From Phycisphaerae bacterium (lineage in GTDB: Bacteria > Planctomycetota > Phycisphaerae > UBA1845), in NCBI GenBank assembly GCA_029260075.1, contig JAJDDY010000016.1:1-51520 (forward strand): a stretch of 51,520 nt of DNA. Reading direction: 5' to 3'. The position numbers were made by a program, and so were the translations under genes. Below the pieces are notes generated by a model, which saw nothing but the letters and a program-made list of their open reading frames with translations, was not told where the DNA came from and searched no databases. Shown here piece by piece: positions 39,679-49,197 of the stretch; within the stretch, counting starts at the first letter, position 1; each line of letters begins with the position of its first letter.

Positions 39679-40851
39679 CTACACGTGCCGCTTTGAGAAC
39701 AACCCGATGCTGGCGGTGAATCCGTGAACGAAGTTCTTGCCGCCGATCGGGCCGATCTCGCCACCGCAGAAAAAACCGGCGACGGGCACATCCCCCAGCA
39801 GTTCGTGCAAGACATCCACGTCGTGTCCGGGCTCGGACCACATGTGCGTTCCTCGACCGTTGCAACCAAACAACATCGCGCCGCAGACGTCGATGTCCAC
39901 GTGCGGCGCGAGCATGGCTCTTAGATCTTGGTCCGCGGTGACGGCATCGCGTACGTGGAACTGAACCGTACCGCCGACGCGTACATGACCGGCCAGCGCC
40001 ATGGCGCCGCTCTCGCGATCGACGCCGATGATGTTGTGGATGAGGAAATCGCCCGGCGTGAACCGCTCTTTGTACTCATCGATCACGCGCCCGAGGAACA
40101 GCGATTGGCGAACGAGTCGCTTGTCCTGCTCTCCGAGGTTGGCCAGCACGTCGTGTAGCCCTTGCAGCGCGGGCTTGCCGCCCAGTTCTGTGACGAGGTT
40201 TCGCTCGCACTTGGTGACAACGAACGGACGACCGATCGGTCGACAACCCTGCGAGACGACGGTCGTTACCGAGAGGGCGCCGGTCAGGGCGATGCCCACC
40301 AATCCCTCGCGATGAAGTTCGCCATTTAGGACCAGCCGGTTCTGTTCGGGCATGACGCCGGCGCTGGCGACGCCGCCCATCAGTGGGGTGCCGGGGTAGA
40401 ACTCGTTAATTTGGTCGACAAAACGCTGAATGGCGAATCGGAACGGGTCGGCGAGAACGATGAACGTGGGTGAACTCTCGGGCGCGACGCCGACAATGCG
40501 TTCCCAACCCGAGCTGTCGGTTACGCGCTCGAGTTGGGCTTGATTAATCTTGAACGGACGAACGCTCACGTCGGGCATCGAAGCGGCGAGGAGCGACATG
40601 GACGCTACGCGCTCCAGTTCTCTGTCGCTGCCGATTGTTCCTTCGGCTGTGCATCCGAGAATGACGGCGCCTGGAAATGTTGACGCCACCCGTTCGAGCA
40701 CATCGTCGAGGTCGTCACGAAAGTGGGCGGTCACGAACAACAGGACGAGATCGACCATGCCCGGTGTCACGCGCGTATCGATAGATTCGAGTAGTTCGTC
40801 GACCGCAGCGGGCGCCTCTTTGGCGCTTGTAATCGAAGACGCAAAACGCAT
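39679..40851 (-). CDS. FIST domain sensory protein
   Basis: A 390-residue protein with FIST-N (GMVDLVLLFVTAHFRDDLDD, AVILGCTAEGTIGSDRE) and FIST-C features (FCGGEIGPIGGKNFVHGFTA near the end). FIST proteins are cytoplasmic sensory modules, probably binding small ligands such as amino acids. This one stands alone with no kinase or cyclase domain, so it may act with a partner elsewhere. There is no neighbouring signalling gene. The upstream region contains short dispersed repeats. Confidence 0.85.
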   Translation of the reverse strand: MRFASSITSAKEAPAAVDELLESIDTRVTPGMVDLVLLFVTAHFRDDLDDVLERVASTFPGAVILGCTAEGTIGSDRELERVASMSLLAASMPDVSVRPFKINQAQLERVTDSSGWERIVGVAPESSPTFIVLADPFRFAIQRFVDQINEFYPGTPLMGGVASAGVMPEQNRLVLNGELHREGLVGIALTGALSVTTVVSQGCRPIGRPFVVTKCERNLVTELGGKPALQGLHDVLANLGEQDKRLVRQSLFLGRVIDEYKERFTPGDFLIHNIIGVDRESGAMALAGHVRVGGTVQFHVRDAVTADQDLRAMLAPHVDIDVCGAMLFGCNGRGTHMWSEPGHDVDVLHELLGDVPVAGFFCGGEIGPIGGKNFVHGFTASIGLFSKRHV

Positions 40852-40932
40852 GGTTGCTCGCTTCTAACCCTTTGAATGCTTCCGTTCGAGCCGCCGGCAG
40901 TTTCCGGCCGGTCATCATCGCTTCTCGAATAC

Positions 40933-41055
40933 CTGGAGCGTGAACACCTAACTGTAAGCGCTCGCTGGAGCGTGAATCCCTTCTCGCGCCATGCCACGCC
41001 ACGCATATCGAAGCATCCTCTAGCTGGAGCGTGAATCCTTTCTCGCTCCATGCCA
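40933..41055 (+). repeat. Three tandem copies of a short GGAGCGTGAATCC repeat
   Basis: CTGGAGCGTGAATCC begins units at 40965-40996 and 41024-41055, each going on with YTTCTCGCNCCATGCCA. A shorter unit starts at 40933. Two related units in inverted orientation follow purQ at 45137-45191, so the purLQ segment is flanked by inverted copies. Confidence 0.75.
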
Positions 41056-41300
41056 TGCACAACGACGAATCCCTAACGCGAGGCAACGATAGCACCACTG
41101 GCGAAAGAATCAATTGTGCGATATGGTCGGTGGAGTTGGGTGGCTCGCTTTCGTGCCGACGGGCTGCGTCGTTGTGACTTGTTGAACAGCGTCAATGGAT
41201 CACCGACCAAGAGCCGGTGCCACACTTTATCAACCGGTTGTCGTGGAACGTGAACGTGACGACGACTCGGCAAGAACACACTCAGGAAACGCTGGACGAA

Positions 41301-44216
41301 ATGGCGCAGAAGAGCGACGATGCTTCCGTGTATTGGCACATCAGGGTTCGCCCCAAGACTCCGCACTTGGACGGGCACGGTCGCGATATGCTGCACGAAA
41401 TTCGCCGCATCGGCCTCGGACACATCGAGGGCGTCCGATCGAGTCGGGTCTATTTGCTTCGCGGCCGGCTCGACGAGGCGCAGGTGCGCCACCTGTCGGA
41501 GGCGTTGTTGACCGACCCCGTTGCCGAGCTTGGTGAAGTTGGATCCGGACTCGTCCATCGCGTCGACAAGCACCCGTCGATCGAAGTCCACACCCTGCCC
41601 GGCGTCATGAATCCCGCCGCAATGAGCGCGCTGGAGGCTGCATCGCGCGAACTTGCGCACGGCGCCGTTGGTAAGGCTGGTCTTGAAGAAGTTCAAACCG
41701 CCCGGCGGTATGAAATCATCGGTGCGCGCGATGCGTCTGAATTGGACCGCATTGCTTCCGGTGTGCTGGCCAACAGTTGTATGGAATCGTGGTACATTTC
41801 AGGATTCGATCGGTCCGATTCGCTTCCGACTGAGTTGGCTGTTCCGCCCGCCGGCACGTTTGCGCTCAAGCATATATCACTCATCGATCTGGACGACGAA
41901 GGATTGGCGCGACTGTCGCGCGATGGGCATCTTTTTCTATCGCTCGACGAAATGAGGACCATTCGCGACTACTACCGCGACCTGGGTCGCGAACCGACGG
42001 ACCTGGAGTTGGAAACGCTGGCCCAGACTTGGTCGGAACACTGCGTCCATAAGACACTCAAGAGCGCCGTCGATTATCGTGGCGACGATTTTGGTCGTGC
42101 GGGAAGCACGCAGCAGCACTTCGACAATCTGCTGAAGGACACGATCATGGCGGCGACGAAGCGCCTCGATCGTGATTGGTGCTTGTCCGTCTTCACCGAC
42201 AACGCCGGGGTGATCGCGTTCGACGACGAGCTTGGCGTAGCCTTCAAAGTCGAAACGCACAATCACCCGTCGGCCATCGAACCCTACGGCGGATCAGCCA
42301 CCGGCATCGGCGGTTGCATACGCGACATTATGGGTTGCGGGCTCGGTGCGAAGCCGATCGCCTCGACCGATGTGTTCTGCCTCGCGCCGCCCGACTTCGA
42401 CGCCGCCCGCCTTCCCAAAGACGTGCTGCATCCGCGCCGCGTTTTGCGCGGTGTGGTCCGAGGCGTTCGCGACTACGGCAACCGGATGGGCATCCCAACC
42501 GTCAACGGAGCCCTTCATTTTGATGAACGCTACCTTGCGAACCCGCTCGTGTTCTGTGGCTGCGTAGGAATTATTCCGCGCGATCGAGTCGACAAGGAAC
42601 CGCGTCCGGGCGATCGCATTGTTGTCGCCGGTGGTCGGACCGGTCGTGACGGCATTCACGGCGCCACGTTTTCGTCGGCGGAACTTACGGAAACGCACGC
42701 GGATGAGTTTTCCCACGCCGTGCAAATCGGCCACGCCATCGAAGAGAAAAAGGTGCTCGACGCATTGCTGCTCGCACGCGATTTCGAGGGTGGCTGTTTG
42801 TACTCCTCCGTAACCGACTGCGGTGCGGGCGGACTCAGCAGTGCGGTGGGGGAGATGGCCGAGCACCTCGGAGCCGTGGTCGATCTCGAACAGGTGCCGC
42901 TCAAGTATACTGGTCTACGCTACGACGAGATTTGGATATCCGAAGCGCAGGAGCGCATGGTCTTCGCGGTCCCGCCGGAGCAACTCGACAAGTTTCTGAG
43001 GGTCTTCGCGAACGAAGAGGTTGAGGTGACCGTGATAGGCACGTTCAGCGACGACGGGAAGCTCCGCATTCGCTTCGACGACGTCACCGTCGGCGAGCTA
43101 GATATGAAGTTCCTTCACCACGGCTATCCCAGACCAACGGTTAGTGCCACTTGGACGGCATCCGGCAAGGCAGCCGATCAGCAATGTGAAGCTGATGCGG
43201 ATGCGGCGTCGAACGAGCGACTTCTTGCTGCGTTATCGGATTGGGGTACGGCCTCGAAGGAATGGGTGATTCGCCAGTATGACCATGAAGTTCAGGGGCG
43301 GAGCGTGGTCAAGCCTTTGGCGGGACCGGGTATCGGACCGTCGGATGCTTCGGTCGTGCGGCCGCGCTACGACAGTTTGCGCGGTGTGGCGATCGGATGC
43401 GGTATGGCTCCGGAGTTGGCCGACGTCGACCCATACCTTATGTCCATCGCTGCTGTCGACGAGGCGTTACGCAACGTGATTTGCGTTGGCGCCAACCCGG
43501 AACATACGGCGATTCTTGACAACTTCTGCTGGCCCAAAGCGGATACACCGGAATCGCTCGGGGCGTTGGTGCGCGCCTGCCGCGGCGCTGCCGACGCCGG
43601 TGTCGCGTATGGGCTCCCGTTCATTTCCGGCAAGGACTCGCTGAACAACGAGTTTTCCATGAGTGCCGCGGAGGCTGTACGTACCGGTCTGCCAGAACAG
43701 ATTGCTATTCCCTATACCCTGCTGATCAGTGCCATCGGCGTCGTCGAAGACGTCAGTCGCTGCGTGACCATGGATCTTAAGGACGACGGCAATCGACTTG
43801 TCCTGGCGTCCGCGCCGTATACAAGCGTTGGGTTGGCTGAAGCGTGTGCGATGCATCACCGCGTGGCTGAGTTAATTCAATCGGAGTGCGTACGATCGGC
43901 GCACGATGTTAGTGACGGCGGACTTGCCGTGACGATCGCTGAAATGTGTATAGCCGGGAACCTCGGCGCTTCCATTGACGTATCTTGCGACGTGTTTGGT
44001 TCTGCGTTGCTCGACCCGGTGACCACTACGTATGTTTTGGAAATGACACCGGCTGACGCTGACGAATCCGGCTTGCCGGTCATCGGACGGGTCGAGCGTC
44101 TACCGAAGCTAATGATACGCTGGGACGACGTGGATGTCGTCGCGCTTGCTGTGGACGAATTGGCGAAGGCGTGGCGATCTTCGCTGGCCGATGGCGGAGG
44201 CGGGAGCGATGGCTGA
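41301..44216 (+). CDS. purL: Phosphoribosylformylglycinamidine synthase, PurS-PurL fusion
   Basis: A 971-residue enzyme of step four of purine synthesis: FGAR to FGAM with ATP and ammonia. The first 75 residues resemble PurS (YWHIRVRPKTPHLDGHGRDM, RLDEAQVRHLSEALLTDPVA). PurL follows with AQTWSEHCVHKT, ETHNHPSAIEPYGGSATGIG and SGKDSLNNEF. PurS is normally a separate small protein in the three-subunit type. Here it appears joined, and PurQ follows as its own gene. The ATG at 41301 begins just before the PurS-like fold. A GTG at 41217 would add 28 residues without family similarity. Confidence 0.94.
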   Translation: MAQKSDDASVYWHIRVRPKTPHLDGHGRDMLHEIRRIGLGHIEGVRSSRVYLLRGRLDEAQVRHLSEALLTDPVAELGEVGSGLVHRVDKHPSIEVHTLPGVMNPAAMSALEAASRELAHGAVGKAGLEEVQTARRYEIIGARDASELDRIASGVLANSCMESWYISGFDRSDSLPTELAVPPAGTFALKHISLIDLDDEGLARLSRDGHLFLSLDEMRTIRDYYRDLGREPTDLELETLAQTWSEHCVHKTLKSAVDYRGDDFGRAGSTQQHFDNLLKDTIMAATKRLDRDWCLSVFTDNAGVIAFDDELGVAFKVETHNHPSAIEPYGGSATGIGGCIRDIMGCGLGAKPIASTDVFCLAPPDFDAARLPKDVLHPRRVLRGVVRGVRDYGNRMGIPTVNGALHFDERYLANPLVFCGCVGIIPRDRVDKEPRPGDRIVVAGGRTGRDGIHGATFSSAELTETHADEFSHAVQIGHAIEEKKVLDALLLARDFEGGCLYSSVTDCGAGGLSSAVGEMAEHLGAVVDLEQVPLKYTGLRYDEIWISEAQERMVFAVPPEQLDKFLRVFANEEVEVTVIGTFSDDGKLRIRFDDVTVGELDMKFLHHGYPRPTVSATWTASGKAADQQCEADADAASNERLLAALSDWGTASKEWVIRQYDHEVQGRSVVKPLAGPGIGPSDASVVRPRYDSLRGVAIGCGMAPELADVDPYLMSIAAVDEALRNVICVGANPEHTAILDNFCWPKADTPESLGALVRACRGAADAGVAYGLPFISGKDSLNNEFSMSAAEAVRTGLPEQIAIPYTLLISAIGVVEDVSRCVTMDLKDDGNRLVLASAPYTSVGLAEACAMHHRVAELIQSECVRSAHDVSDGGLAVTIAEMCIAGNLGASIDVSCDVFGSALLDPVTTTYVLEMTPADADESGLPVIGRVERLPKLMIRWDDVDVVALAVDELAKAWRSSLADGGGGSDG

Positions 44217-45018
44217 TCTTCGTGTGCTCGTGCTTCGTGCTGCGGGCATAAACTGCGACGAGGAGACCGTGCATTGTTGGCGTCTCGCGGGCGCGCGTCC
44301 GACGTTGATGCACGTCAACGAAGTCTTGGCCAATCCCGCGACGATCGATGACTACACGATCGTGACGATACCCGGCGGGTTCAGCTACGGCGACGACATT
44401 GCTGCGGGGCAGATTCTCGCGCAACGTCTTAGTCATGGGCTGGCGGAGCCGCTGCACCGTCTCGTCGAGCGCGGTGGGGGCATCCTCGGGATTTGCAACG
44501 GGTTCCAAGTGTTGGTCAAGATGGGTTTGCTACCCGGCGGTGACACGCGGCGCGACCGCGTCACGGTTACCTACAACGACTCAGCCAAGTTTGAAGCCCG
44601 CTGGGTTCGCCTGGCAGTCGACACCGACCGGTGTGTGTTTCTAAAAAGGGGCACGCATTTGGAGATGCCGGTGGAACATGCGGAGGGTAAGGTGGTGACG
44701 GCTGGTGACGGCGTTACGAACGACCTCCGCGAAGCCGGTCAGATCGCCGTTCGCTACGTCGACGACAACGGCGCGTACGACACGTATCCCGCCAACCCCA
44801 ACGGAAGCGTTGCAGGTATCGCCGGTCTTTGCGACGTAACCGGACGCATCTTCGGACTCATGCCCCACCCCGACCGAGCGTTCGAGCACACCCACCACCC
44901 GCACTGGACGCGCCGATCGAACGACGGCGTCCCGGACGGCTTGACGGTTTTTCAAAACGCGGTGTCGCACTGGACATCCCAGAAGTTGTTCAAGCCCCTT
45001 ACCGAGCCGCGCCCGTGA
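44209..45018 (+). CDS. purQ: Phosphoribosylformylglycinamidine synthase, glutaminase subunit
   Basis: A 269-residue class I glutamine amidotransferase. Catalytic triad: C96 (GICNGFQ), H220 and E226 (MPHPDRAFEH). The oxyanion strand PGGFSYGDDI is present. It releases ammonia from glutamine for PurL. The start at 44209 overlaps the purL end by eight bases, so the two subunits are made together. Length is somewhat larger than the small PurQ of Bacillus and near that of other long PurQ forms. Confidence 0.94.
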   Translation: MADLRVLVLRAAGINCDEETVHCWRLAGARPTLMHVNEVLANPATIDDYTIVTIPGGFSYGDDIAAGQILAQRLSHGLAEPLHRLVERGGGILGICNGFQVLVKMGLLPGGDTRRDRVTVTYNDSAKFEARWVRLAVDTDRCVFLKRGTHLEMPVEHAEGKVVTAGDGVTNDLREAGQIAVRYVDDNGAYDTYPANPNGSVAGIAGLCDVTGRIFGLMPHPDRAFEHTHHPHWTRRSNDGVPDGLTVFQNAVSHWTSQKLFKPLTEPRP

Positions 45019-45136
45019 GGAAGCGGTCCTGGCTCACGCTGGGACGTGATTCGCATCTCGCCCTTCCGCTCAAGTAGGTTGCTCATTCTGCGCTCCCTGG
45101 CTCGCGCAACGCACGGGGCGCGAGATACGCGAATGT

Positions 45137-45191
45137 GGGTGCGAGAAAGGATTCACGCACCAGCACGTGTGATAAGGGATTCATGCACCAG
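45137..45191 (-). repeat. Two inverted copies of the CTGGNGCGTGAATCC repeat
   Basis: On the minus strand CTGGTGCGTGAATCCTTTCT (within 45137-45163) and CTGGTGCATGAATCC (45171-45191) match the repeat units found before purL. They lie in the spacer between purQ and the rRNA methyltransferase gene. Confidence 0.7.
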
Positions 45192-45258
45192 AACGCGAAC
45201 GGCTCGAACTGACCTCCACCTTCCGATGTTTCCATCCATCGGCTACACTCTGCAGACC

Positions 45259-46560
45259 ATGGCTGAGATCGCATCGTGCCCCCATTTCCCCCGCTGCACG
45301 GGTTGCACCGCGATCGGCGTTGACTATGCAATCCAGCTTGCGACGAAGTTGCAGGCGTTTCGACGGACATTGGCTGCGTCCAAGCTGAGGACCGTTCAAG
45401 CCGACGCCGTCGAATCGATCACGCGTAGTCCTACGCCGCACCACTATCGCAACCGGGTGAAGCTCGTGCCGCGCGAATCCGTCACGATCATCCGCCGCAG
45501 TATGTCCGCAGCGGCCAAGTCGTCACGCGCCGCGACGACCGGTTCGGTTTCGCTGGGGTTGTACGAATCCGGATCGCACGACGTGGTCGATATTCCCACT
45601 TGCCCGGTTCAGTTGGAATCCATTAACCGCGTGGTCGAGGTTGTTCGCAGGGGTCTCGATTCGTGTCGTGTGGACCTCTACGACGAACGCACGCACCGAG
45701 GTAGCCTTCGATTCGTGTCCGTTCGCGCCGGGCAGCATACGGGGCAGGTGTTGGTGGGTCTCGTCACACGTGATCCATCGTACCATGCACTAAGCAAACT
45801 AGCCCGATACATTATGACGCAAGACGAGGACGTCGTTGGTGTCGTACAGAACATCAATCCCCATAGGAGCAACGTCATCTTCGGTCGAACCGACCACACC
45901 GTTGCGGGGTGCGGCGTGCTTGAAGAGGTCGTGTGCGGCGTGCCGATTCGACTCGGTCTGACCAGCTTTTTCCAAGTGAACACATCCGTAGCAGAGTTGG
46001 CCTATCGTGCTATTCGGTCCAACCTCTTGGATCGACCCGGGTGCAACGGCACGCCATCGCCCGCCAAGACGGCGCTTCTCGATTTGTACAGCGGAGTTGG
46101 CGTCATTGGTTTACTTCTCGCAGACGCCGTACACCGTGTCGTTTCGGTGGAGTCTGATATGCACGCCAATTCCCTTGCGCGGGCGTCGGCGGCGCTCAAC
46201 AAGTGCGACAACATCGAACATCGCGAGGGACTGGTTGAAGACGTGGTTACGGACATTGTCGGGCGACTTCGGCGGGATCATGGACGCGATACGGATATCG
46301 TTGCGGCGGTGAATCCACCGCGCAGGGGGCTTGACACGCGCGTTGTCGAATCGCTTGCCGATGCCGGCGTGCGACGCATTGCGTACTTGTCGTGTGCGCC
46401 CGACACATTGATGCGCGATCTGGCCCGGTTCGAGAAGCGTGGTTACTGTGTCCGCCACATCGAGCTGTTCGATATGTTTCCACAAACACCGAAGACAGAG
46501 ACGTTGGCCATCGTAGATCGCGAGTCGCCGGACTTGGGCGGCGGTGGTATTGAGCCATGA
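45259..46560 (+). CDS. 23S rRNA (uracil-5-)-methyltransferase, RlmD/RumA type
   Basis: A 433-residue enzyme. The Fe-S cluster cysteines are visible as C7, C13, C16 (CPHFPRCTGC) and C115 (IPTCPVQ). The SAM motif DLYSGVGVIGLLLA, the NPPRRGL motif, the catalytic nucleophile C379 (YLSCAPDTL) and the base E414 (TKTETLAIV type) follow in the order usual for the family. It methylates C5 of a uridine in 23S rRNA or, in some relatives, tRNA. Which position is modified cannot be told. The ATG at 45259 is chosen because the cluster begins seven residues later. The next gene overlaps its stop. Confidence 0.9.
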   Translation: MAEIASCPHFPRCTGCTAIGVDYAIQLATKLQAFRRTLAASKLRTVQADAVESITRSPTPHHYRNRVKLVPRESVTIIRRSMSAAAKSSRAATTGSVSLGLYESGSHDVVDIPTCPVQLESINRVVEVVRRGLDSCRVDLYDERTHRGSLRFVSVRAGQHTGQVLVGLVTRDPSYHALSKLARYIMTQDEDVVGVVQNINPHRSNVIFGRTDHTVAGCGVLEEVVCGVPIRLGLTSFFQVNTSVAELAYRAIRSNLLDRPGCNGTPSPAKTALLDLYSGVGVIGLLLADAVHRVVSVESDMHANSLARASAALNKCDNIEHREGLVEDVVTDIVGRLRRDHGRDTDIVAAVNPPRRGLDTRVVESLADAGVRRIAYLSCAPDTLMRDLARFEKRGYCVRHIELFDMFPQTPKTETLAIVDRESPDLGGGGIEP

Positions 46561-46877
46561 CCGAACTCATCAGTGAGCCGATCAAACCGCATGCGGGTAC
46601 GTTCGACACGTCGCGCATGGGGCGCGGCGAGCCGGGTCTTCCGGACGGATTCGATTGGCGCGACCAGTACTATGAAATCGTCGAGGAAGTTGGGGCATGG
46701 AAGAAGAGTTCGCGCGAAGGGGGTGTGGGTGAACTCTACTTGCGTCGCCACTATTACAAGCTGCTCATGTCGGACGACTCCGTGTGGACGGTCTATTTTG
46801 AAAGACAATCGACCCGGTCTGGTAATCCCAAACAGCGATGGTTTCTGTATACGCTGGAGGCGTCTTCGGAATCGTAG
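46557..46877 (+). CDS. DUF6504-like small protein
   Basis: A 106-residue protein. Its ATG overlaps the preceding stop codon (ATGA). The C-terminal half (YLRRHYYKLLMSDDSVWTVY, FERQ..QRWFLYTLE) has the compact beta-rich pattern I associate with DUF6504, a family of unknown function often found near DNA-repair polymerases. Here it is coupled with an rRNA methyltransferase. A convergent pseudopilin gene ends 90 bases further. Confidence 0.65.
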   Translation: MTELISEPIKPHAGTFDTSRMGRGEPGLPDGFDWRDQYYEIVEEVGAWKKSSREGGVGELYLRRHYYKLLMSDDSVWTVYFERQSTRSGNPKQRWFLYTLEASSES

Positions 46878-46968
46878 CATACCGTGCCAACCAGCCCACG
46901 AGCCGACCACGCGCCAACGGCGAGAAGCCGGAGGCTTGAGGCCACAGCCATGCCTCGTCGATACGCAA

Positions 46969-47433
46969 TCAGTTGACGATTCGTTGCCAGCTTCCCGGCA
47001 CGATCACCCACCCGCCCTTGAGCGCGCTCAATGTGACGGACATCTTGTACGTCGCGTCTCCCTGCTTACCGGTACCGGTAATGACGATCGTGTTGAGCAG
47101 GTTGTTTTGCAGATTGTTGTTCACGGGATCAACGACGTCGACCGATAGGAATCCCTTGCCGATCGGCTGCATCGATATCCAGTTGCCGTTTGTCTGAGTC
47201 GTCTTCCACTTCGGGTCATCGTTCATCATGAAGTACGCGAGATCCACCGCCGACTGCGCGTACAGGCGGGCAGAATTGAAATCGGTGGAACCCTGCGTCG
47301 CACGCCGTTCAACTCGAATGGTCATCAACGCCGACATGCCGATGATCATGACGGTCACCGAGGCGCCGAGAATGGCGACGTACATCGAGCCGCGACGTCG
47401 ATAGCGCAGGCAAGTGGTGCGTTCCATGATCAT
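46969..47433 (-). CDS. Pseudopilin-like protein, last gene of operon (PilX/GspK-like)
   Basis: A 154-residue protein. A short basic leader (RYRRRG) is followed by a hydrophobic segment SMYVAILGASVTVMIIGMSA and a region with LYAQSAVDLAYFMM, a typical N-terminal helix of PilX- or GspK-type minor pseudopilins. It is exported and placed in the inner membrane, with possible cleavage after RRG. The start at 47433 is 10 bases after the previous stop. It may prime pilus or secretion-pseudopilus assembly. Confidence 0.7.
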   Translation of the reverse strand: MIMERTTCLRYRRRGSMYVAILGASVTVMIIGMSALMTIRVERRATQGSTDFNSARLYAQSAVDLAYFMMNDDPKWKTTQTNGNWISMQPIGKGFLSVDVVDPVNNNLQNNLLNTIVITGTGKQGDATYKMSVTLSALKGGWVIVPGSWQRIVN

Positions 47434-47443
47434 GACATTGTCT

Positions 47444-48673
47444 CTATTGCGTTTGCTGCGGCGTGGGGGCCACTGGAAGTTGATCGAGTTCGGCCGCCCA
47501 TTCGATCGCGCGTTGCATGATGGTGAGTCCGTTTGCGTCGAGCGCGTTGATGTCGAATCCTGGTCCCCCCCACGGCAATTGCACTCTCCGGGCAGCGGCT
47601 GTTCCACTTGGGTAGAGCGAGTCGCCCGTATTCAAAACCGCAAGCGACGGATAGTAGAATTGACCGCCCGTGTTCGTGTATCCGAGGTAGAGCGCGTCCG
47701 GCGTTCCGAATCCCTTCAACGTGTAGACCGCCTGATCGCTCGTAGTCATCGTGATCACTGCCGCAGGAAACGTTGACGTGATGTAGTGCGTATTGTCGTT
47801 TATCCAGATTTGCCGTTTGGTTACGTATTGTCGGTTTGAGGAGAAACCGATCTCATCGGTCAATTCACCTTGCTCGTTGAGCACGCCCACCGCCGCATCC
47901 CTGAGCTTGCTTCCAAGCTGCGTGGGGTCCACTTGTTCGGAAATGTACGCGGCCACCACATCGACAAGTGCAGCATCGATCTTGGTTTGCTTGGCGGAGG
48001 CATCGATCAGATTGACGGTGAAACCCCACGAACTGATAAGCGCCACGCGGGCGGCTTCCTGGGGCGTAAGGGCTTCTACATCACCAACAACGAGAAGAAT
48101 GATCGGGCCGTTGGACGGCGGCGGTGGACCCTTCGTGCGTATCCCGACCAGTTTGGCCACGACATTCGTCGGTTCGTCGGCGCGCACGACCGTGACGGTG
48201 ACGCGTTTGATGTTTGTTGTTGTTAGGGAGACGGTTGTCAGATCCGCCGCATTGACCCACTCCACATTCGACATCCGGATCCACGCTGCGTATCCTGGAA
48301 TCAGCGTACCCAATTTCTTCTTGGCGCCGTTGCTGCCGTTCCAGGCTCGGTAGTCGTCCACATCATCGAAACCGGCCCGAGTGGGTGTGCTTTCGGCCGG
48401 TTCCGGGCCAAAAACCGGATTTCCGTCTGGATCCTCATACGGAAGGACCATGATTTCCGTCATGAGATCGCGGGCGAGTAGATCGGCGATGGAACGATCA
48501 TTGACGCTCTGTTGTGCGGTCGCGGATGCGCCTACCGTATTGAGGGCGGCGACGAGTAGACCGCCCACGAGAACGATCGAAAAAACCGACTCAACCATAC
48601 CGAAGCCGCGCCGGGCGGCGGTCGGCGGGCGGCTTCCGGTTGGACCGTGGATCGTTCGGCTCGTCGGCATCAT
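47444..48673 (-). CDS. Pseudopilin fused to a Rossmann/GATase-like domain
   Basis: A 409-residue protein. The N-terminus is a prepilin-like signal, a basic stretch then GFGMVESVFSIVLVGGLLVA. About residues 185-400 contain PIILLVVGDVEALTPQEAAR, SSWGFTVNLIDAS and AAYISEQVDPTQLGSKLRDA, which look like a Rossmann or GATase-like alpha/beta domain known from secreted planctomycete proteins. Minor pseudopilins are normally below 250 residues, so a catalytic-like or binding domain exposed on a pseudopilus is unusual. The start overlaps the preceding stop (ATGATG). Confidence 0.72.
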   Translation of the reverse strand: MMPTSRTIHGPTGSRPPTAARRGFGMVESVFSIVLVGGLLVAALNTVGASATAQQSVNDRSIADLLARDLMTEIMVLPYEDPDGNPVFGPEPAESTPTRAGFDDVDDYRAWNGSNGAKKKLGTLIPGYAAWIRMSNVEWVNAADLTTVSLTTTNIKRVTVTVVRADEPTNVVAKLVGIRTKGPPPPSNGPIILLVVGDVEALTPQEAARVALISSWGFTVNLIDASAKQTKIDAALVDVVAAYISEQVDPTQLGSKLRDAAVGVLNEQGELTDEIGFSSNRQYVTKRQIWINDNTHYITSTFPAAVITMTTSDQAVYTLKGFGTPDALYLGYTNTGGQFYYPSLAVLNTGDSLYPSGTAAARRVQLPWGGPGFDINALDANGLTIMQRAIEWAAELDQLPVAPTPQQTQ

Positions 48674-49197
48674 GGCGTGGCTAGCACCGGTAGGTTGGGT
48701 GTGGGGATCTTGGTCACGGAATTCGTTGTCTGGTAGGGACCGATCCGCAGTCCGATTTGCACACATGCGAGCTTGTTTGGGCTCCCGGTTGTCGTATCTG
48801 TCGCGTACTGAAGGTCAAATCCATACACATTTTTCGCGACGGCGACCGCCGGTGTGGCGTTGTATTGGCGTGTCAGGGCATCACCCGGCGTGCCTGACCA
48901 TGCGTAACGGATCGTTTCCGGTATTCCGTCGGTGTTGCGGTCGGCGACGGTGAACGTGATGCTCGTCGCAGTGTCCTCCGTAAGCGTTCGCATCTCGATC
49001 AGTTCGTTGGCAAGCTGGTCCACGACTTGGTATGACGCCAGCTTGGCGGCCTGTGGGTTGTTGCTTCCTGGCATGGCGCGGCTGGCGAGCACCATGGCCG
49101 ACCCCACACCCCCCATTAACACGGACATGACGCCAAGGCTGACGGTCATCTCGATGAGTGTGTAGGCTGACCTGCGATGTCTACGGAGATGGATCAT
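48670..49197 (-). CDS. Minor pseudopilin (GspI/GspJ-like)
   Basis: A 175-residue protein. The start MIHLRRHRRSAYTLIEMTVS with hydrophobic VSLGVMSVLMGGVGSAMVLA is a prepilin-type N-terminus (cleavage before AYTLIE or similar, glutamate at +5). The mature part is beta-rich with TSITFTVADRNTDG. It overlaps the previous gene by four bases and the next by the stop codon, so the whole cluster is transcribed as one unit. It probably helps form the tip complex of a type II secretion or type IV pilus-like fibre. Confidence 0.78.
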   Translation of the reverse strand: MIHLRRHRRSAYTLIEMTVSLGVMSVLMGGVGSAMVLASRAMPGSNNPQAAKLASYQVVDQLANELIEMRTLTEDTATSITFTVADRNTDGIPETIRYAWSGTPGDALTRQYNATPAVAVAKNVYGFDLQYATDTTTGSPNKLACVQIGLRIGPYQTTNSVTKIPTPNLPVLATP

